From positions 1-64,000 of the forward strand of contig JAIDQZ010000134.1 in the NCBI GenBank assembly GCA_029062005.1: 64,000 bases of DNA. Reading direction: 5' to 3'. A model generated the notes under the pieces. That model searched no databases, was not told the DNA's origin, and saw only the letters and a list, made by a program, of their open reading frames with translations. The stretch is from Muribaculaceae bacterium (lineage in GTDB: Bacteria > Bacteroidota > Bacteroidia > Bacteroidales > Muribaculaceae). The position numbers were made by a program, and so were the translations under genes. Each line of letters begins with the position of its first letter. The first letter of the stretch is position 1. Shown in pieces: positions 1 to 10,095 of this stretch.

Positions 1-16
1 ATACTGTCGGACCTTG

Positions 17-103
17 CGGTGAGGACGAGATTCGAACTCGTGGTAGGATTGCTCCTACGTCAGTTTAGCAAACTGGTGGTTTCAGCCACTCACCCACCTC
101 ACC
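17..103 (-). tRNA. tRNA-Ser (anticodon GCU)
   Basis: Reverse complement GGTGAGGTGGGTGAGTGGCTGAAACC...AGTTTGCTAAACT...long variable arm GTAGGAGCAATCCTAC...ACGAGTTCGAATCTCGT CCTCACC; acceptor stem GGTGAGG/CCTCACC, T-loop GTTCGAATC, class II variable arm; CCA not encoded. Confidence 0.93.
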
Positions 104-200
104 TTAAGAGGATTTCTCTCATTTGCGTTGCAAAGTTAATAAGTTTTTTTTGAATCGCCAAATATTTCAGGAATAATTTTTATTAATCGGTCATTTTTTC

Positions 201-208
201 TAAATTTG
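201..208 (+). promoter_or_regulatory. candidate Bacteroidetes -7 element TAAATTTG upstream of the S41 peptidase
   Basis: Matches TAnnTTTG; overlaps the ORF-track start at 206, so the real start is probably ATG 245. Confidence 0.45.
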
Positions 209-244
209 CATGAATTTCCAATTTGGAATCTATACTATAGCAAT

Positions 245-3200
245 ATGAAAAAACTATTTCTTTTAAGCGTGGCATGTCTTGTGTCTGCACATGCCTTTGC
301 TGAATCTCCTCTTTGGATCAGGGATGTGGCGATCTCTCCCGATGGTGAGACCATTGCATTCACTTACAAAGGTGATATCTTCACTGTATCTCCCTCAGGG
401 GGCGAAGCACGTCAGTTGACATCAGATGAATCTTATGACTCAAAGCCGGTTTGGACACCTGACGGGAAAAGGATCGCGTTTCGCAGCGATAGGGAAGGAA
501 GTGATGATATTTTCATTATGAACTCAAATGGAGGTCAGGTGAAACGTCTCACCACTTCAAGTGTCGCAGAGATGCCGCTTGCTTTCCTCAATGATTCTAC
601 GCTCATTTTTTCTGCCAATGAGATGCCGGCACAGAAATCTGCGCAGGCTCCAATCTTGCCGCAGACATATTCGCTTGATGTCAACAGACCCGGCACCCGT
701 CCGTCGATGTTCCTTTCAATGCCCATGCTGTTCTCGTCAGCCGGACGCGGAGGAAAGATCATTTTCACTGATAAAAAAGGTTATGAGGATCCTTTCCGAA
801 AGCATGAGCGCAGCTCCGGCACGAATGACATATGGCTGTATGATAACGGCGACTTCCGACAGCTGACCACTTTCAACGGGCATGACCGTAATGCTGTCTG
901 GGCGCCCGGGAATGATTCCTTTTATTTTCTCTCGGAAGAGGACGGCACTCTTAATATTTATGCAGCCGACCTGAATGGTGGCAAGCGCAGGCTTACCTCA
1001 TTTGAAAAGCACCCTGTAAGAAATCTTTCGGTCTCTGACAATGGACTTATGGCTTTCAGCTGGGATGGGGAGTTATACACGCTCAAGGATGGAGGGCAGC
1101 CCGCTAAAGTGAATGTGGAGATTATCTCCGACGATTATGATGCTGATCTTGTAAAACGTTACGTGTCAGGTGGTGCCTCATCGTTTTTTGTGGCTCCTAA
1201 AGGCAACGAATTGGCTATCGTGATTCGGGGTGATATCTATGTGACAGATGCAAAATACAAGACCACGAAGCGTATAACCGATACGCCGGATCAGGAAAGG
1301 ACCGTAAGTATATCGCCCGATGGCAAGACTATGGTCTATGACAGTGACCGTGACGGCTATTGGCAGCTCTTTACCGCTAAGATTAAGAATGACAAGGAAG
1401 ATCAGTTTGCGTATGCCACGGAAATAGTGGAGGAACCTCTTTATAAATGCGCTACAAGTGCCATGCAACCTGTAATCAGTCCTGACGGGAAGAAAGTTGC
1501 GTTTCTTGAAAACCGTTCCGAACTCCGCGTTATAGACTTGGACACAAAGAAAGTGACGACAGCACTTGATGGCAAATTCAATTATTCATATGCCGACGGA
1601 GATCAGCAGTTTGCCTGGAGTCCGGATAGCCAATGGCTCGTAATGAATTATATAGGAGTGGGAGGTTGGAACAATACTGATATAGCTTTGGTTAAGGCAG
1701 ACGGATCAGAGGTGATCGATCTTACGGAGAGTGGTTTCAGTGACGGTAATCCAAAATGGGTGCTCGGTGGGAAAGGCATCACTTATGAGTCTGCCAAATA
1801 CGGCATGAAGAATACCGGCAGCTGGGGCAATCAGAGCGACATCATTCTGATGGCTCTCGACGGAGATGCCTGGGATGACTTCAACATGACTGAAGAGGAA
1901 GCCGACATTAAGGAAAAGTCAGATAAGGATAAGGGTGAACAGGAGTCGGAAAAAGATGATAAGAAAGGGAACAAAGGTAAGAAAGGAAAGAAGGATAAGA
2001 ATTCTTCCGCTGATAAGAAGGATGAACCCAAATTCGTTCCAGATCTTGCCAATCGCCGTTACCGTACCAGGCGACTTACAGGTAACTCTGCACTCATCGG
2101 CGACTATTTTTTGACTCCGAAAGGCGACAAACTTTATTATACCGCCACGAGCACGGAAGGGAAACATAATCTTTATTGTCGTGATTTAAAGAAAGGCGAT
2201 GTGTCGGTCATATCGTCAGGTATCTACGGAATGGATCCTGATGCGAAAGGGGAGAACCTCTTCCTTTGGGGAAACGGTGGCATCAAGAAGATGTCGCTAT
2301 CCGGCGATAAGATCGAAGATGTGGAGTATGAGGCTCTCTACGACCGCAATCCTTCTAAAGAACGCGAATATATGTATGACCATATGCTTCGTCAGGTGAA
2401 CGATAAATTCTATGATGAGAACCTGCACGGGGTTGACTGGGCTTTCTATGGCGACCACTACCGGAAATTCCTTCCTTATATATCCAACAACCGTGACTTT
2501 GCTGAGATGTTGAGTGAGATTCTTGGAGAACTGAATGCTTCACACACCGGCGGCAGGGCATATGGTGGAGGCGTTTCGCTTCCTTCCGCTTCATTAGGTG
2601 CATATTACGATGATTCCTATATGGATGAAGGCATCCGGATATCCGAGATAATTCCGCGTGGTCCCCTTTCTGTCAAGTCGGCGGGTCTCAAAGCGGGTGA
2701 TGTGATCCTTTCCATCGATGGCAACCTGATAGCTCCTCGTCAGGATATCAATCCTCTCCTTGAAGGTAAGAGTGGGAAAAAAGTGCGTCTGTCGGTGAAA
2801 GGTACAGACGGCAAGACGCGCGATGTGACGGTGCGTCCCGTATCATTAGGTGCTCTTTCCGACCTCAGCTATCAGCGTTGGGTTGAAAATAATGAGCGCG
2901 TTGTCGACAGCCTTTCAGGTGGTAAAATTGGTTACATTCATGTTCAGGGAATGAACACCTCAAGTTATCAGAATGCTTATGACCGTCTTCTCGGTAAATA
3001 CCGCAACTGTGATGCTGTGGTCGTAGATACACGCTATAACGGCGGTGGATGGCTTCACAATGACCTTGCCATTCTTCTCAATGGAAAGGAATACGCGCGC
3101 TATTCGCCCCGCGGTCAGTATATCGGCAGTGAGCCATGGGCACAGTGGACAAAGCCCTCTGTGATGCTTGTCAACGAATGCAACTATAGCGACGCCTCCG

Positions 3201-3481
3201 GAACTCCTTATGTGTTCCAGACCCTTGGAATAGGTGATGTTGTGGGTGCTCCAATTCCGGGAACCATGACTGCCGTTTGGTGGGAGACGCAGATCGATCC
3301 AAGTCTTGTCTTTGGTATTCCTCAGGTGACTAACCTGTCGGTAGACGGCAAGCCTCTTGAGAATACTCAGCTTAATCCTGATGTAGTCATCTACAATACA
3401 CCCTCCGATGTGGAAGCCGGACGCGATGCCCAGCTTGAAGGCTCGGTACTGCACCTCATGCGGAAGCTGAATCTTAAATAG
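245..3481 (+). CDS. tricorn protease-like S41 family peptidase (TolB-like beta-propeller, PDZ, S41 domains), secreted
   Basis: Signal peptide MKKLFLLSVACLVSAHAFA; repeated SPDGxxIAF propeller motifs; C-terminal PDZ and S41 core (KIGYIHVQGM, VDTRYNGGG). Confidence 0.88.
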   Translation: MKKLFLLSVACLVSAHAFAESPLWIRDVAISPDGETIAFTYKGDIFTVSPSGGEARQLTSDESYDSKPVWTPDGKRIAFRSDREGSDDIFIMNSNGGQVKRLTTSSVAEMPLAFLNDSTLIFSANEMPAQKSAQAPILPQTYSLDVNRPGTRPSMFLSMPMLFSSAGRGGKIIFTDKKGYEDPFRKHERSSGTNDIWLYDNGDFRQLTTFNGHDRNAVWAPGNDSFYFLSEEDGTLNIYAADLNGGKRRLTSFEKHPVRNLSVSDNGLMAFSWDGELYTLKDGGQPAKVNVEIISDDYDADLVKRYVSGGASSFFVAPKGNELAIVIRGDIYVTDAKYKTTKRITDTPDQERTVSISPDGKTMVYDSDRDGYWQLFTAKIKNDKEDQFAYATEIVEEPLYKCATSAMQPVISPDGKKVAFLENRSELRVIDLDTKKVTTALDGKFNYSYADGDQQFAWSPDSQWLVMNYIGVGGWNNTDIALVKADGSEVIDLTESGFSDGNPKWVLGGKGITYESAKYGMKNTGSWGNQSDIILMALDGDAWDDFNMTEEEADIKEKSDKDKGEQESEKDDKKGNKGKKGKKDKNSSADKKDEPKFVPDLANRRYRTRRLTGNSALIGDYFLTPKGDKLYYTATSTEGKHNLYCRDLKKGDVSVISSGIYGMDPDAKGENLFLWGNGGIKKMSLSGDKIEDVEYEALYDRNPSKEREYMYDHMLRQVNDKFYDENLHGVDWAFYGDHYRKFLPYISNNRDFAEMLSEILGELNASHTGGRAYGGGVSLPSASLGAYYDDSYMDEGIRISEIIPRGPLSVKSAGLKAGDVILSIDGNLIAPRQDINPLLEGKSGKKVRLSVKGTDGKTRDVTVRPVSLGALSDLSYQRWVENNERVVDSLSGGKIGYIHVQGMNTSSYQNAYDRLLGKYRNCDAVVVDTRYNGGGWLHNDLAILLNGKEYARYSPRGQYIGSEPWAQWTKPSVMLVNECNYSDASGTPYVFQTLGIGDVVGAPIPGTMTAVWWETQIDPSLVFGIPQVTNLSVDGKPLENTQLNPDVVIYNTPSDVEAGRDAQLEGSVLHLMRKLNLK

Positions 3482-3486
3482 TATAC

Positions 3487-3720
3487 ATGCATAATAAATC
3501 TATAATTATGATTACTTTCTTGATTGTTCTTATTTGCATGTTGGGTGCATGTCTGCCGATAAGCCGTCTTGTCCTTAATATGATTAACAGGAGTGATCGA
3601 TATTCAGATGAATTTAAGCGTAAAGCGCGAATCTGGCAAAACGTGTTTCGAGTCATGTGCATTCTGGTTGCATTTGTTCTGTTGATGGTGCTTAGATCGT
3701 ATTTGAATTCGTCTGATTAA
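3487..3720 (+). CDS. small two-TM membrane protein, unknown function
   Basis: 77-aa ORF starting 6 nt after the previous stop; two hydrophobic segments; followed by a strong terminator hairpin. Confidence 0.5.
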   Translation: MHNKSIIMITFLIVLICMLGACLPISRLVLNMINRSDRYSDEFKRKARIWQNVFRVMCILVAFVLLMVLRSYLNSSD

Positions 3721-3749
3721 ATATATAGATATAAGACATATAGTTATGG

Positions 3750-3781
3750 CAAAGGCGGAATCCAACCGGATTCCGCCTTTG
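3750..3781. terminator. bidirectional intrinsic terminator hairpin
   Basis: CAAAGGCGGAATCC-AACC-GGATTCCGCCTTTG, perfect 14-bp stem between convergent genes. Confidence 0.8.
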
Positions 3782-3821
3782 ATATTGATGTTGATTATTG
3801 TTTAGTGGCCTCGATAATTGA

Positions 3822-4487
3822 TTACTTGAGCTTTGCGATGGTGTCGAGGGCCTCGCGGCATTTGTCAGTGACATACTGCCAGTCGCCTGCAGCCACCTTG
3901 TCTTTCGGGAAGAGCTTGGAGCCCATGCCTACACAGTAAACTCCGGCTGCAAACCATCCCTTGAGATTTTCCTCAGTCGGTTCAACACCACCGGTCACCA
4001 TAATCTTGGACCAGGGCATCGGGGCGAGAAGACCTTTTACGAACTTCGGGCCGAGCACATCGCCGGGGAATACCTTGCAGAGGTCGCATCCTGTTTCCTG
4101 TGCGAATCCGATTTCTGATACAGTGCCGCATCCCGGTGTGTAAGGAACCAGGCGACGGTTGCAGACTTTGGCTACCTCCGGGTTGAAAAGTGGTCCTACC
4201 ACGAAGCATGCACCCTGCTGTATATAGAGGGAAGCTGCAGCCGGCTCCACGATGGATCCGACTCCAAGTGCCATTTCCGGGCACTCCTTGGCGGCAAACT
4301 TCACTACTTCTGCAAAAATCTCATGGGCAAAGTCGCCGCGGTTTGTGAATTCGAATGCACGTACACCGCCATCATAGCAAGCCTTTACGACTGCCTTTGC
4401 CACCTCGGCATCCTTGTGATAGAACACCGGCACCATAGGAGCCTCTGCCATCTTGGCGAGCACCTGCTGCTTATCAAATCTTGCCAT
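3822..4487 (-). CDS. eda: bifunctional 4-hydroxy-2-oxoglutarate / 2-dehydro-3-deoxy-phosphogluconate aldolase
   Basis: KDPG aldolase family features ([59 protein letters not shown]). Confidence 0.9.
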   Translation of the reverse strand: MARFDKQQVLAKMAEAPMVPVFYHKDAEVAKAVVKACYDGGVRAFEFTNRGDFAHEIFAEVVKFAAKECPEMALGVGSIVEPAAASLYIQQGACFVVGPLFNPEVAKVCNRRLVPYTPGCGTVSEIGFAQETGCDLCKVFPGDVLGPKFVKGLLAPMPWSKIMVTGGVEPTEENLKGWFAAGVYCVGMGSKLFPKDKVAAGDWQYVTDKCREALDTIAKLK

Positions 4488-4529
4488 TTTTATTTTGGGT
4501 TTCTGGTTATTAGGTTGGTGGTTGTCGGC

Positions 4530-5552
4530 TTAGCGCTGCACACGACCGTTGGCGCTTCCTCCGGCGAGAGCTTCCACTTCGGCAACTGTCACGAGGTTGA
4601 AGTCTCCGGGGATTGTCTGCTTGAGGGCGGAAGCTGCCACGGCGAATTCAAGTGCCTCGCCCTGAGTCTCCTTGTTGAGGAGTCCGTAGATAAGACCGCC
4701 TGAGAATGAGTCGCCTCCGCCTACTCGGTCTACTATCGGGTTGATATCATAGCGCTTTGACTCATAGAATTCTTCACCGTTGTAGATCATTGCCTTCCAG
4801 CCATTGTGGCTTGCAGAGTATGATTCGCGAAGGGTGGATACCACATATTTGAATCCGAATTCCTTAGCCATGGCTTTGAATATGCCTTTGTATCCTTCCG
4901 CTGAAGTCTCACCGGCTTCCACGTCTGCGTCAGGTTTGAAGCCAAGGCAGAGCTCCGCATCTTCCTCATTGCCTATGCATACATCTACATACTTCATAAG
5001 TGGACGCATGATAGACTGGGCTTTTTCGCTTGTCCAGAGCTTCTTGCGGAAGTTCAGGTCGACTGATACGGTCACTCCATGACGCTTGGCTGCTTCGCAT
5101 GCAAGACGTGTCAGCTCGGCTGCCTTATCGCTGATTGCGGGTGTGATGCCGCTCCAGTGAAACCAGTCGGCTCCCTTCATGATCTCGTCAAAATCGAAAT
5201 CAGATGGGTCTGCCTCTGCGATTGCTGAGTGAGCGCGGTCGTAGATCACTTTTGAGGGACGCATCGAGGCGCCGGTCTCGCAATAGTAGATACCTACGCG
5301 GTCACCGCCACGGGCAATATACTGCGTGTCAACACCATAACGGCGCAGGGCATTGACTGCAGCCTGTCCGATCTCATGAGTAGGCAGTTTGGTTACAAAC
5401 TTTGCGTCCATGCCATAGTTGGCGCAGCTTACAGCCACATTGGCTTCGCCGCCTCCGAAGATAACTTCGAAGATGTCGCTTTGAATAAATCGCCGATTTC
5501 CTTCCGGCGATAGACGGAGCATTATTTCTCCAAGGGTTATTACTCGTTTCAT
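4530..5552 (-). CDS. kdgK: PfkB-family sugar kinase, likely 2-dehydro-3-deoxygluconokinase
   Basis: GEIMLRLSPEGNRRFIQ...GGGEANVAV N-terminus; C-terminal DRVGGGDSFSGGLIYG PfkB signature; next to eda. Confidence 0.88.
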   Translation of the reverse strand: MKRVITLGEIMLRLSPEGNRRFIQSDIFEVIFGGGEANVAVSCANYGMDAKFVTKLPTHEIGQAAVNALRRYGVDTQYIARGGDRVGIYYCETGASMRPSKVIYDRAHSAIAEADPSDFDFDEIMKGADWFHWSGITPAISDKAAELTRLACEAAKRHGVTVSVDLNFRKKLWTSEKAQSIMRPLMKYVDVCIGNEEDAELCLGFKPDADVEAGETSAEGYKGIFKAMAKEFGFKYVVSTLRESYSASHNGWKAMIYNGEEFYESKRYDINPIVDRVGGGDSFSGGLIYGLLNKETQGEALEFAVAASALKQTIPGDFNLVTVAEVEALAGGSANGRVQR

Positions 5553-5648
5553 ACCGCAAATTTAAGCATTTATTTGCAAACCTCATAATAATACATAAGA
5601 AAAAATTTATTTTTCCGTTCATTATACAGTGCCCGACAGTTCAGGTGC

Positions 5649-6395
5649 ATGCTCCTTATTATGAAATACGGTTCTTTTCCTTTCAGAATACTCATGTCTG
5701 TGTTGTCGCTTGCTATGGCAGGCTTCACATTCAGTGCGCATGCAAAGTGGGGAGAAAAAGTGCCCAACAGGCAATATGCCGACCTAAAGCGCTGGCACTG
5801 GGGTTTCTCTGTAGGCACTCATGTCCAGGACCTTGCATTCACCCATTCGGGGTTTATATCTGACGACGGCAGACAGTGGCAGATAGAAGTCCCGGGCTTT
5901 TCTCCCGGATTTAACGCTACTGTTCTCGGTGATTTGCGGCTGCATTCTTATTTTAATCTCCGTCTGTCTCCGGGCATGTATTTCGGTTCTAAGACTGTTG
6001 AGATGCTCGACTATAATTCAGGAGAACGGCAGCTGCAGGATATAAAGAGCGCGCTTGTGGTGATACCCGTGGATCTGAAAATCTCGGGAGACAGACTTCA
6101 CAACACCAGACCATATTTCACAGTTGGTGCCATGGGGGTCCTCGATATATCAAAGAAGAGATCCGATCCTATAGTCACAAAAGGATTTGACACTATGCTT
6201 ACGGTCGGATTGGGATGTGACTTCTATCTTCCGTTCTTCAAGCTTTGTCCGGAAATAAAGTTTTGCTTCGGCTTGACCGACATCCTGAAGCATGACCGTC
6301 CGGATCTCGATGATAATCCCGCTGCCATGCATATAACGCAGTCGTTGTCAAAAATGAAAAGCAATATGGTGGTATTGTCGTTCTACTTTGAATAA
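5649..6395 (+). CDS. porT: PorT-like outer-membrane beta-barrel protein (T9SS)
   Basis: Signal peptide, KWHWGFSVGTHVQD-type start, beta-barrel pattern and C-terminal aromatic residue; directly upstream of porP-gldKLMN. Confidence 0.75.
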   Translation: MLLIMKYGSFPFRILMSVLSLAMAGFTFSAHAKWGEKVPNRQYADLKRWHWGFSVGTHVQDLAFTHSGFISDDGRQWQIEVPGFSPGFNATVLGDLRLHSYFNLRLSPGMYFGSKTVEMLDYNSGERQLQDIKSALVVIPVDLKISGDRLHNTRPYFTVGAMGVLDISKKRSDPIVTKGFDTMLTVGLGCDFYLPFFKLCPEIKFCFGLTDILKHDRPDLDDNPAAMHITQSLSKMKSNMVVLSFYFE

Positions 6396-6429
6396 ACTTA
6401 CAGCGAGAGTTTCTGTCTCTTAATTAAGA

Positions 6430-7464
6430 ATGAATATCCTTTTCAAGAAATATATCTTGCTTTCGCGTGCCTTGCTGAATGCTTCAGTGGGGCTCATGGT
6501 ATGGTGCATGCTGTTTCCGGCAGCTGTTTTGGCTCAGTCTGATCCTCTTTATACTCAGAGCTGGGCGATTCCTGCACTTTATAATCCGGCGACTGCAGGC
6601 TCAACCGATTATTTGCGGATAAGGGGTGCCGGACGCATGCAATGGGTAGGCATAAGGAATGCTCCCAAAAGCTTTTCCGGATCGGCGGATATCCCGTTCA
6701 AATTGCTCAATCGCCGTTGGGGCGCGGGAGCTAATGTGACACAGGAAGGCATAGGACTCTTCTCAAATACTTATGTCAACGGTCAGATAAGCGGTCGTCT
6801 GAAAAAGATATTCGGTGGTGAGCTTACTCTCGGACTTCAGGTCGGATATTTCGGTTCCAGTTTTCGTGGTTCGGAAGTGTATATCCCTGATGAGGACGAT
6901 TATCATGACTCAAACGATCCTTCCATACCTAATCAGGATGTGGGAGGAGGTACTGTCGACTTCGGAGTCGGGATATATTATTCTCATCCCAAGTTTCATG
7001 TCGGAATATCGATGCTTCATCCTGCGTCTCCAAAGGTCAAGCTTAACACAAAGGGAACTACTTCGTCAAGTGCCACATCTGACAATCATGAATATGAAAC
7101 TTATGTTAACAGGACCTTGTATTTGACGGCAGGAAGCAATATTCCGATTAAAAACACGTTAATAGAATTGCAGCCCGATCTCATTGTGGCTTCCGACCTG
7201 AAGGATTTCTCCGCCGTTCTGTCGCTGAAGGGATGGTATAATAAATTTCTTTTTGGCGGTATAGCATACAGATGGGATGATGCCATAAGCATAAATCTGG
7301 GGGCTGAATTTAAAAATTTCATACTTGGTTATGCCTATGACATCCCGACCACACGCATTTTAAAAGCATCAAGCGGAAGCCATGAGATCATAATCGGCTA
7401 TCGGATGAAGCTTGACTTCAGTGGCAAGAACCGCAACCGGCACCGGAGCATCAGGCTGATGTAG
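6430..7464 (+). CDS. porP: PorP/SprF family type IX secretion system membrane protein
   Basis: QSDPLYTQSWAIPALYNPATAGSTDYLRIRGAGRMQWVGIRNAPKSF signature of PorP/SprF. Confidence 0.92.
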   Translation: MNILFKKYILLSRALLNASVGLMVWCMLFPAAVLAQSDPLYTQSWAIPALYNPATAGSTDYLRIRGAGRMQWVGIRNAPKSFSGSADIPFKLLNRRWGAGANVTQEGIGLFSNTYVNGQISGRLKKIFGGELTLGLQVGYFGSSFRGSEVYIPDEDDYHDSNDPSIPNQDVGGGTVDFGVGIYYSHPKFHVGISMLHPASPKVKLNTKGTTSSSATSDNHEYETYVNRTLYLTAGSNIPIKNTLIELQPDLIVASDLKDFSAVLSLKGWYNKFLFGGIAYRWDDAISINLGAEFKNFILGYAYDIPTTRILKASSGSHEIIIGYRMKLDFSGKNRNRHRSIRLM

Positions 7465-7520
7465 CGACAGTTTAGGGAATAGATTTGGACAGTGTATATA
7501 TTACAATCTCTATTATATAA

Positions 7521-8996
7521 ATGAGAATTTCAGAAATCAAGAATATCAGAAAGGCATTCGGCATGACATACGTATGTATGGCTTGCATGATTGTTGCGCT
7601 TTTTTCACTCGTCGGGTGCGCATCTATGGCAAGAGGCGGCTCCGGCGGTGAAGTGACAGGTGTGGGTGGCAGCACATTTGCAGAGCCTACTCCTTACGGC
7701 ATGGTGCTTGTAGACCGAGGCTCATATGCTATGGGTCCATCCAAAGATGATTCCATCTGGGGCATCAAAGGAAATCCCCGTGGCGTGTCGGTGGATGCGT
7801 TCTGGATGGATGAGACCGAGGTCACTAACTCAAAATACAAACAGTTTGTGTTTTGGGTACGTGACTCCATTATTCGCGAACGTCTTGCCGATCCTGCTTA
7901 CGGAGGCAACGAGGCATTCAAGATAGAGGAGGATAAGGAAGGTAATCCTATAACTCCCTATCTTAATTGGAACAAGCCGATCCCATGGCGTAATGCCAAT
8001 GAAGACGAGCAGCGAGCCATAGAGAGCGTATATCGTACAAACCCTATCACCGGGCAGCGTGAACTTGATCCTACGCAGCTTAACTATAGGTATGAGATAT
8101 TCAATCACACCGAGGCTGCTAAGCGTAAGAACAGGATTGACGCTACGCGTCGTGACTATAACACCGATAATCCGGTCAATTATGATCTTCCGATCATATC
8201 AAAAGATACGGCTTATCTGACTGATGAGGGTGAAATAGTGCGCGAGACCGTGACTCGTCCTCTGACCGGAGACTTCGATTTCCTGAATACTTACATTGTC
8301 AATGTCTATCCTGACACAACGGCATGGATCAATGATTTTGACAATTCCTATAATGAACAGTACACCCGTCTTTATTTCTCTAATCCGGGCTATAACAACT
8401 ATCCTGTGGTGGGTGTAAGCTGGGACCAGGCCAATGCTTTCGCCAACTGGCGTACCGACTACCTGAGGCGCAGTCTCGGCAAGGAAGGTATTTACATCGA
8501 GCCTTTCCGTTTGCCTACTGAAGCAGAATGGGAGTATGCTGCGCGTGCCGGGAATTCTGAAAGTTCATTCCCCTGGAGCGAGACCCTTCCTATGGATGAG
8601 CGGGGGTGCTTTTATGCCAACTTCAAGCCCGGTGATGGCGACTATGTGCGCGACGGTCATCTGATCACATCTCCTGTCGGCACGTACAAGGCTAACGACT
8701 TCGGTCTCTTTGATATGGCGGGCAATGTGAGTGAATGGACTTCGACTGCCTTTACAGAGAGTATCGACAGGCTTACAAGTGACATTAATCCCGAATACAG
8801 ATACAATGCTGCCATTGAGGATCCGTATAAGATGAAGCGCAAGATAGTGCGCGGAGGCAGTTGGAAAGATGTCATGCACAATCTGCGCAGCGACCTTCGT
8901 CAGTGGGAATATCAGAATGAGCAGCGCTCATATATCGGCTTCCGCTGTGTGCGATCCCAGATAGGATTTGCAAAAGGTACTCAAAAGAAAAAATAA
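7521..8996 (+). CDS. gldK: GldK/PorK T9SS ring lipoprotein (FGE-sulfatase fold)
   Basis: Lipobox LFSLVGCAS; VDAFWMDETEVTNSKYKQFVFWVRDSI; FRLPTEAEWEYAARAG; VRGGSWKD. Confidence 0.95.
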   Translation: MRISEIKNIRKAFGMTYVCMACMIVALFSLVGCASMARGGSGGEVTGVGGSTFAEPTPYGMVLVDRGSYAMGPSKDDSIWGIKGNPRGVSVDAFWMDETEVTNSKYKQFVFWVRDSIIRERLADPAYGGNEAFKIEEDKEGNPITPYLNWNKPIPWRNANEDEQRAIESVYRTNPITGQRELDPTQLNYRYEIFNHTEAAKRKNRIDATRRDYNTDNPVNYDLPIISKDTAYLTDEGEIVRETVTRPLTGDFDFLNTYIVNVYPDTTAWINDFDNSYNEQYTRLYFSNPGYNNYPVVGVSWDQANAFANWRTDYLRRSLGKEGIYIEPFRLPTEAEWEYAARAGNSESSFPWSETLPMDERGCFYANFKPGDGDYVRDGHLITSPVGTYKANDFGLFDMAGNVSEWTSTAFTESIDRLTSDINPEYRYNAAIEDPYKMKRKIVRGGSWKDVMHNLRSDLRQWEYQNEQRSYIGFRCVRSQIGFAKGTQKKK

Positions 8997-9035
8997 ATAA
9001 GCCTTCACCGGAATTCAAAATATAATATCATTCCA

Positions 9036-10031
9036 ATGGTCAAGATTCGCAAATACGCAAACTTTATAGAACGCTTCCTTCACGGCGAGAAAGGTCAGCG
9101 CTTTTTCAATATCGCTTATTCAATAGGTGCGGCAGTTGTAATCTGGGGCGCGCTTTTCAAGATACTCCATCTTCCAGGTGGCAGCACGTTGCTCTGCATA
9201 GGCATGGGCACTGAGATAGCGATGTTCCTTCTGACAGCTTTCGACCGGCCGCCTAAAGATTATCATTGGGAAGACGTGTTCCCTGTGCTCGACAGTCATG
9301 CCCCGGAAGATCGTCCTGATCTCAGCGGACATGGTGGGGGAGGTGTCGCCGGAGGTATCTCAGGTGGTGTGATCTTAGCCGGTGGAGGAAGTCACGGCAC
9401 ATCCGGAGAGGATGTTGAGTCCGGCTTGCAGTCTCCTGCGGCACAGATCGGTCAGTCCGGTGCATCCGGAGCGGTTGTTATTGCCGGAGGTGGAGGCGGT
9501 GTCATGGCTCCCGGTGTCGACATCTCAGAGGATGACACTGCTGATCTTGTGGATTCAATGAAAGAGATGACTGAACAGATGAAGGGTGTCACCGAGCAGA
9601 TAGCTCAGTTAAAGGAGACCACAGATGCGCTCAATAAGGTAAGCGCAGTGCTTCTTGAATCATATAAAGCCATCACTGACAATTCAGAGTCCGTTTCAGC
9701 ATCCTCAAATGGCTATGTGGAACGTCTGGAAGATCTCAACAGAAATATTGGCGGTCTTAACACAATCTATGAGATCCAGCTCAAGAGCATCAGCTCGCAG
9801 CTTGAGAGCATAGACCGGGTCAACCGCGGATTGAAGGATATCCGGGACATGTACGAGAAATCAGCCAACGAATCAAGCCGCTATTGCGAGGAAACCGAAC
9901 GTATGAGCCGCTATATGCGCCAGCTCAACAAGATATATGAGAATATGATCACTGCCATGACCATGAATATGGCGAATCCGATGGCAGGTGCGACCGCGGC
10001 ACAAAGGACAAATCCGTTTGAAGAAAAATAA
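9036..10031 (+). CDS. gldL: GldL/PorL T9SS inner-membrane motor protein
   Basis: GEKGQRFFNIAYSIGAAVVIWGALFKILHLPGGSTLLCIGMGTEIAMFLLTAFDRPPK two-TM signature with the conserved Glu in TM2; Gly-rich linker; coiled-coil C-terminus. Confidence 0.95.
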   Translation: MVKIRKYANFIERFLHGEKGQRFFNIAYSIGAAVVIWGALFKILHLPGGSTLLCIGMGTEIAMFLLTAFDRPPKDYHWEDVFPVLDSHAPEDRPDLSGHGGGGVAGGISGGVILAGGGSHGTSGEDVESGLQSPAAQIGQSGASGAVVIAGGGGGVMAPGVDISEDDTADLVDSMKEMTEQMKGVTEQIAQLKETTDALNKVSAVLLESYKAITDNSESVSASSNGYVERLEDLNRNIGGLNTIYEIQLKSISSQLESIDRVNRGLKDIRDMYEKSANESSRYCEETERMSRYMRQLNKIYENMITAMTMNMANPMAGATAAQRTNPFEEK

Positions 10032-10095
10032 TATGGAGACCGGTATATAGATCGATCCGGGAAACTCCACAACTTAACAACCCAACAACCCCGAA

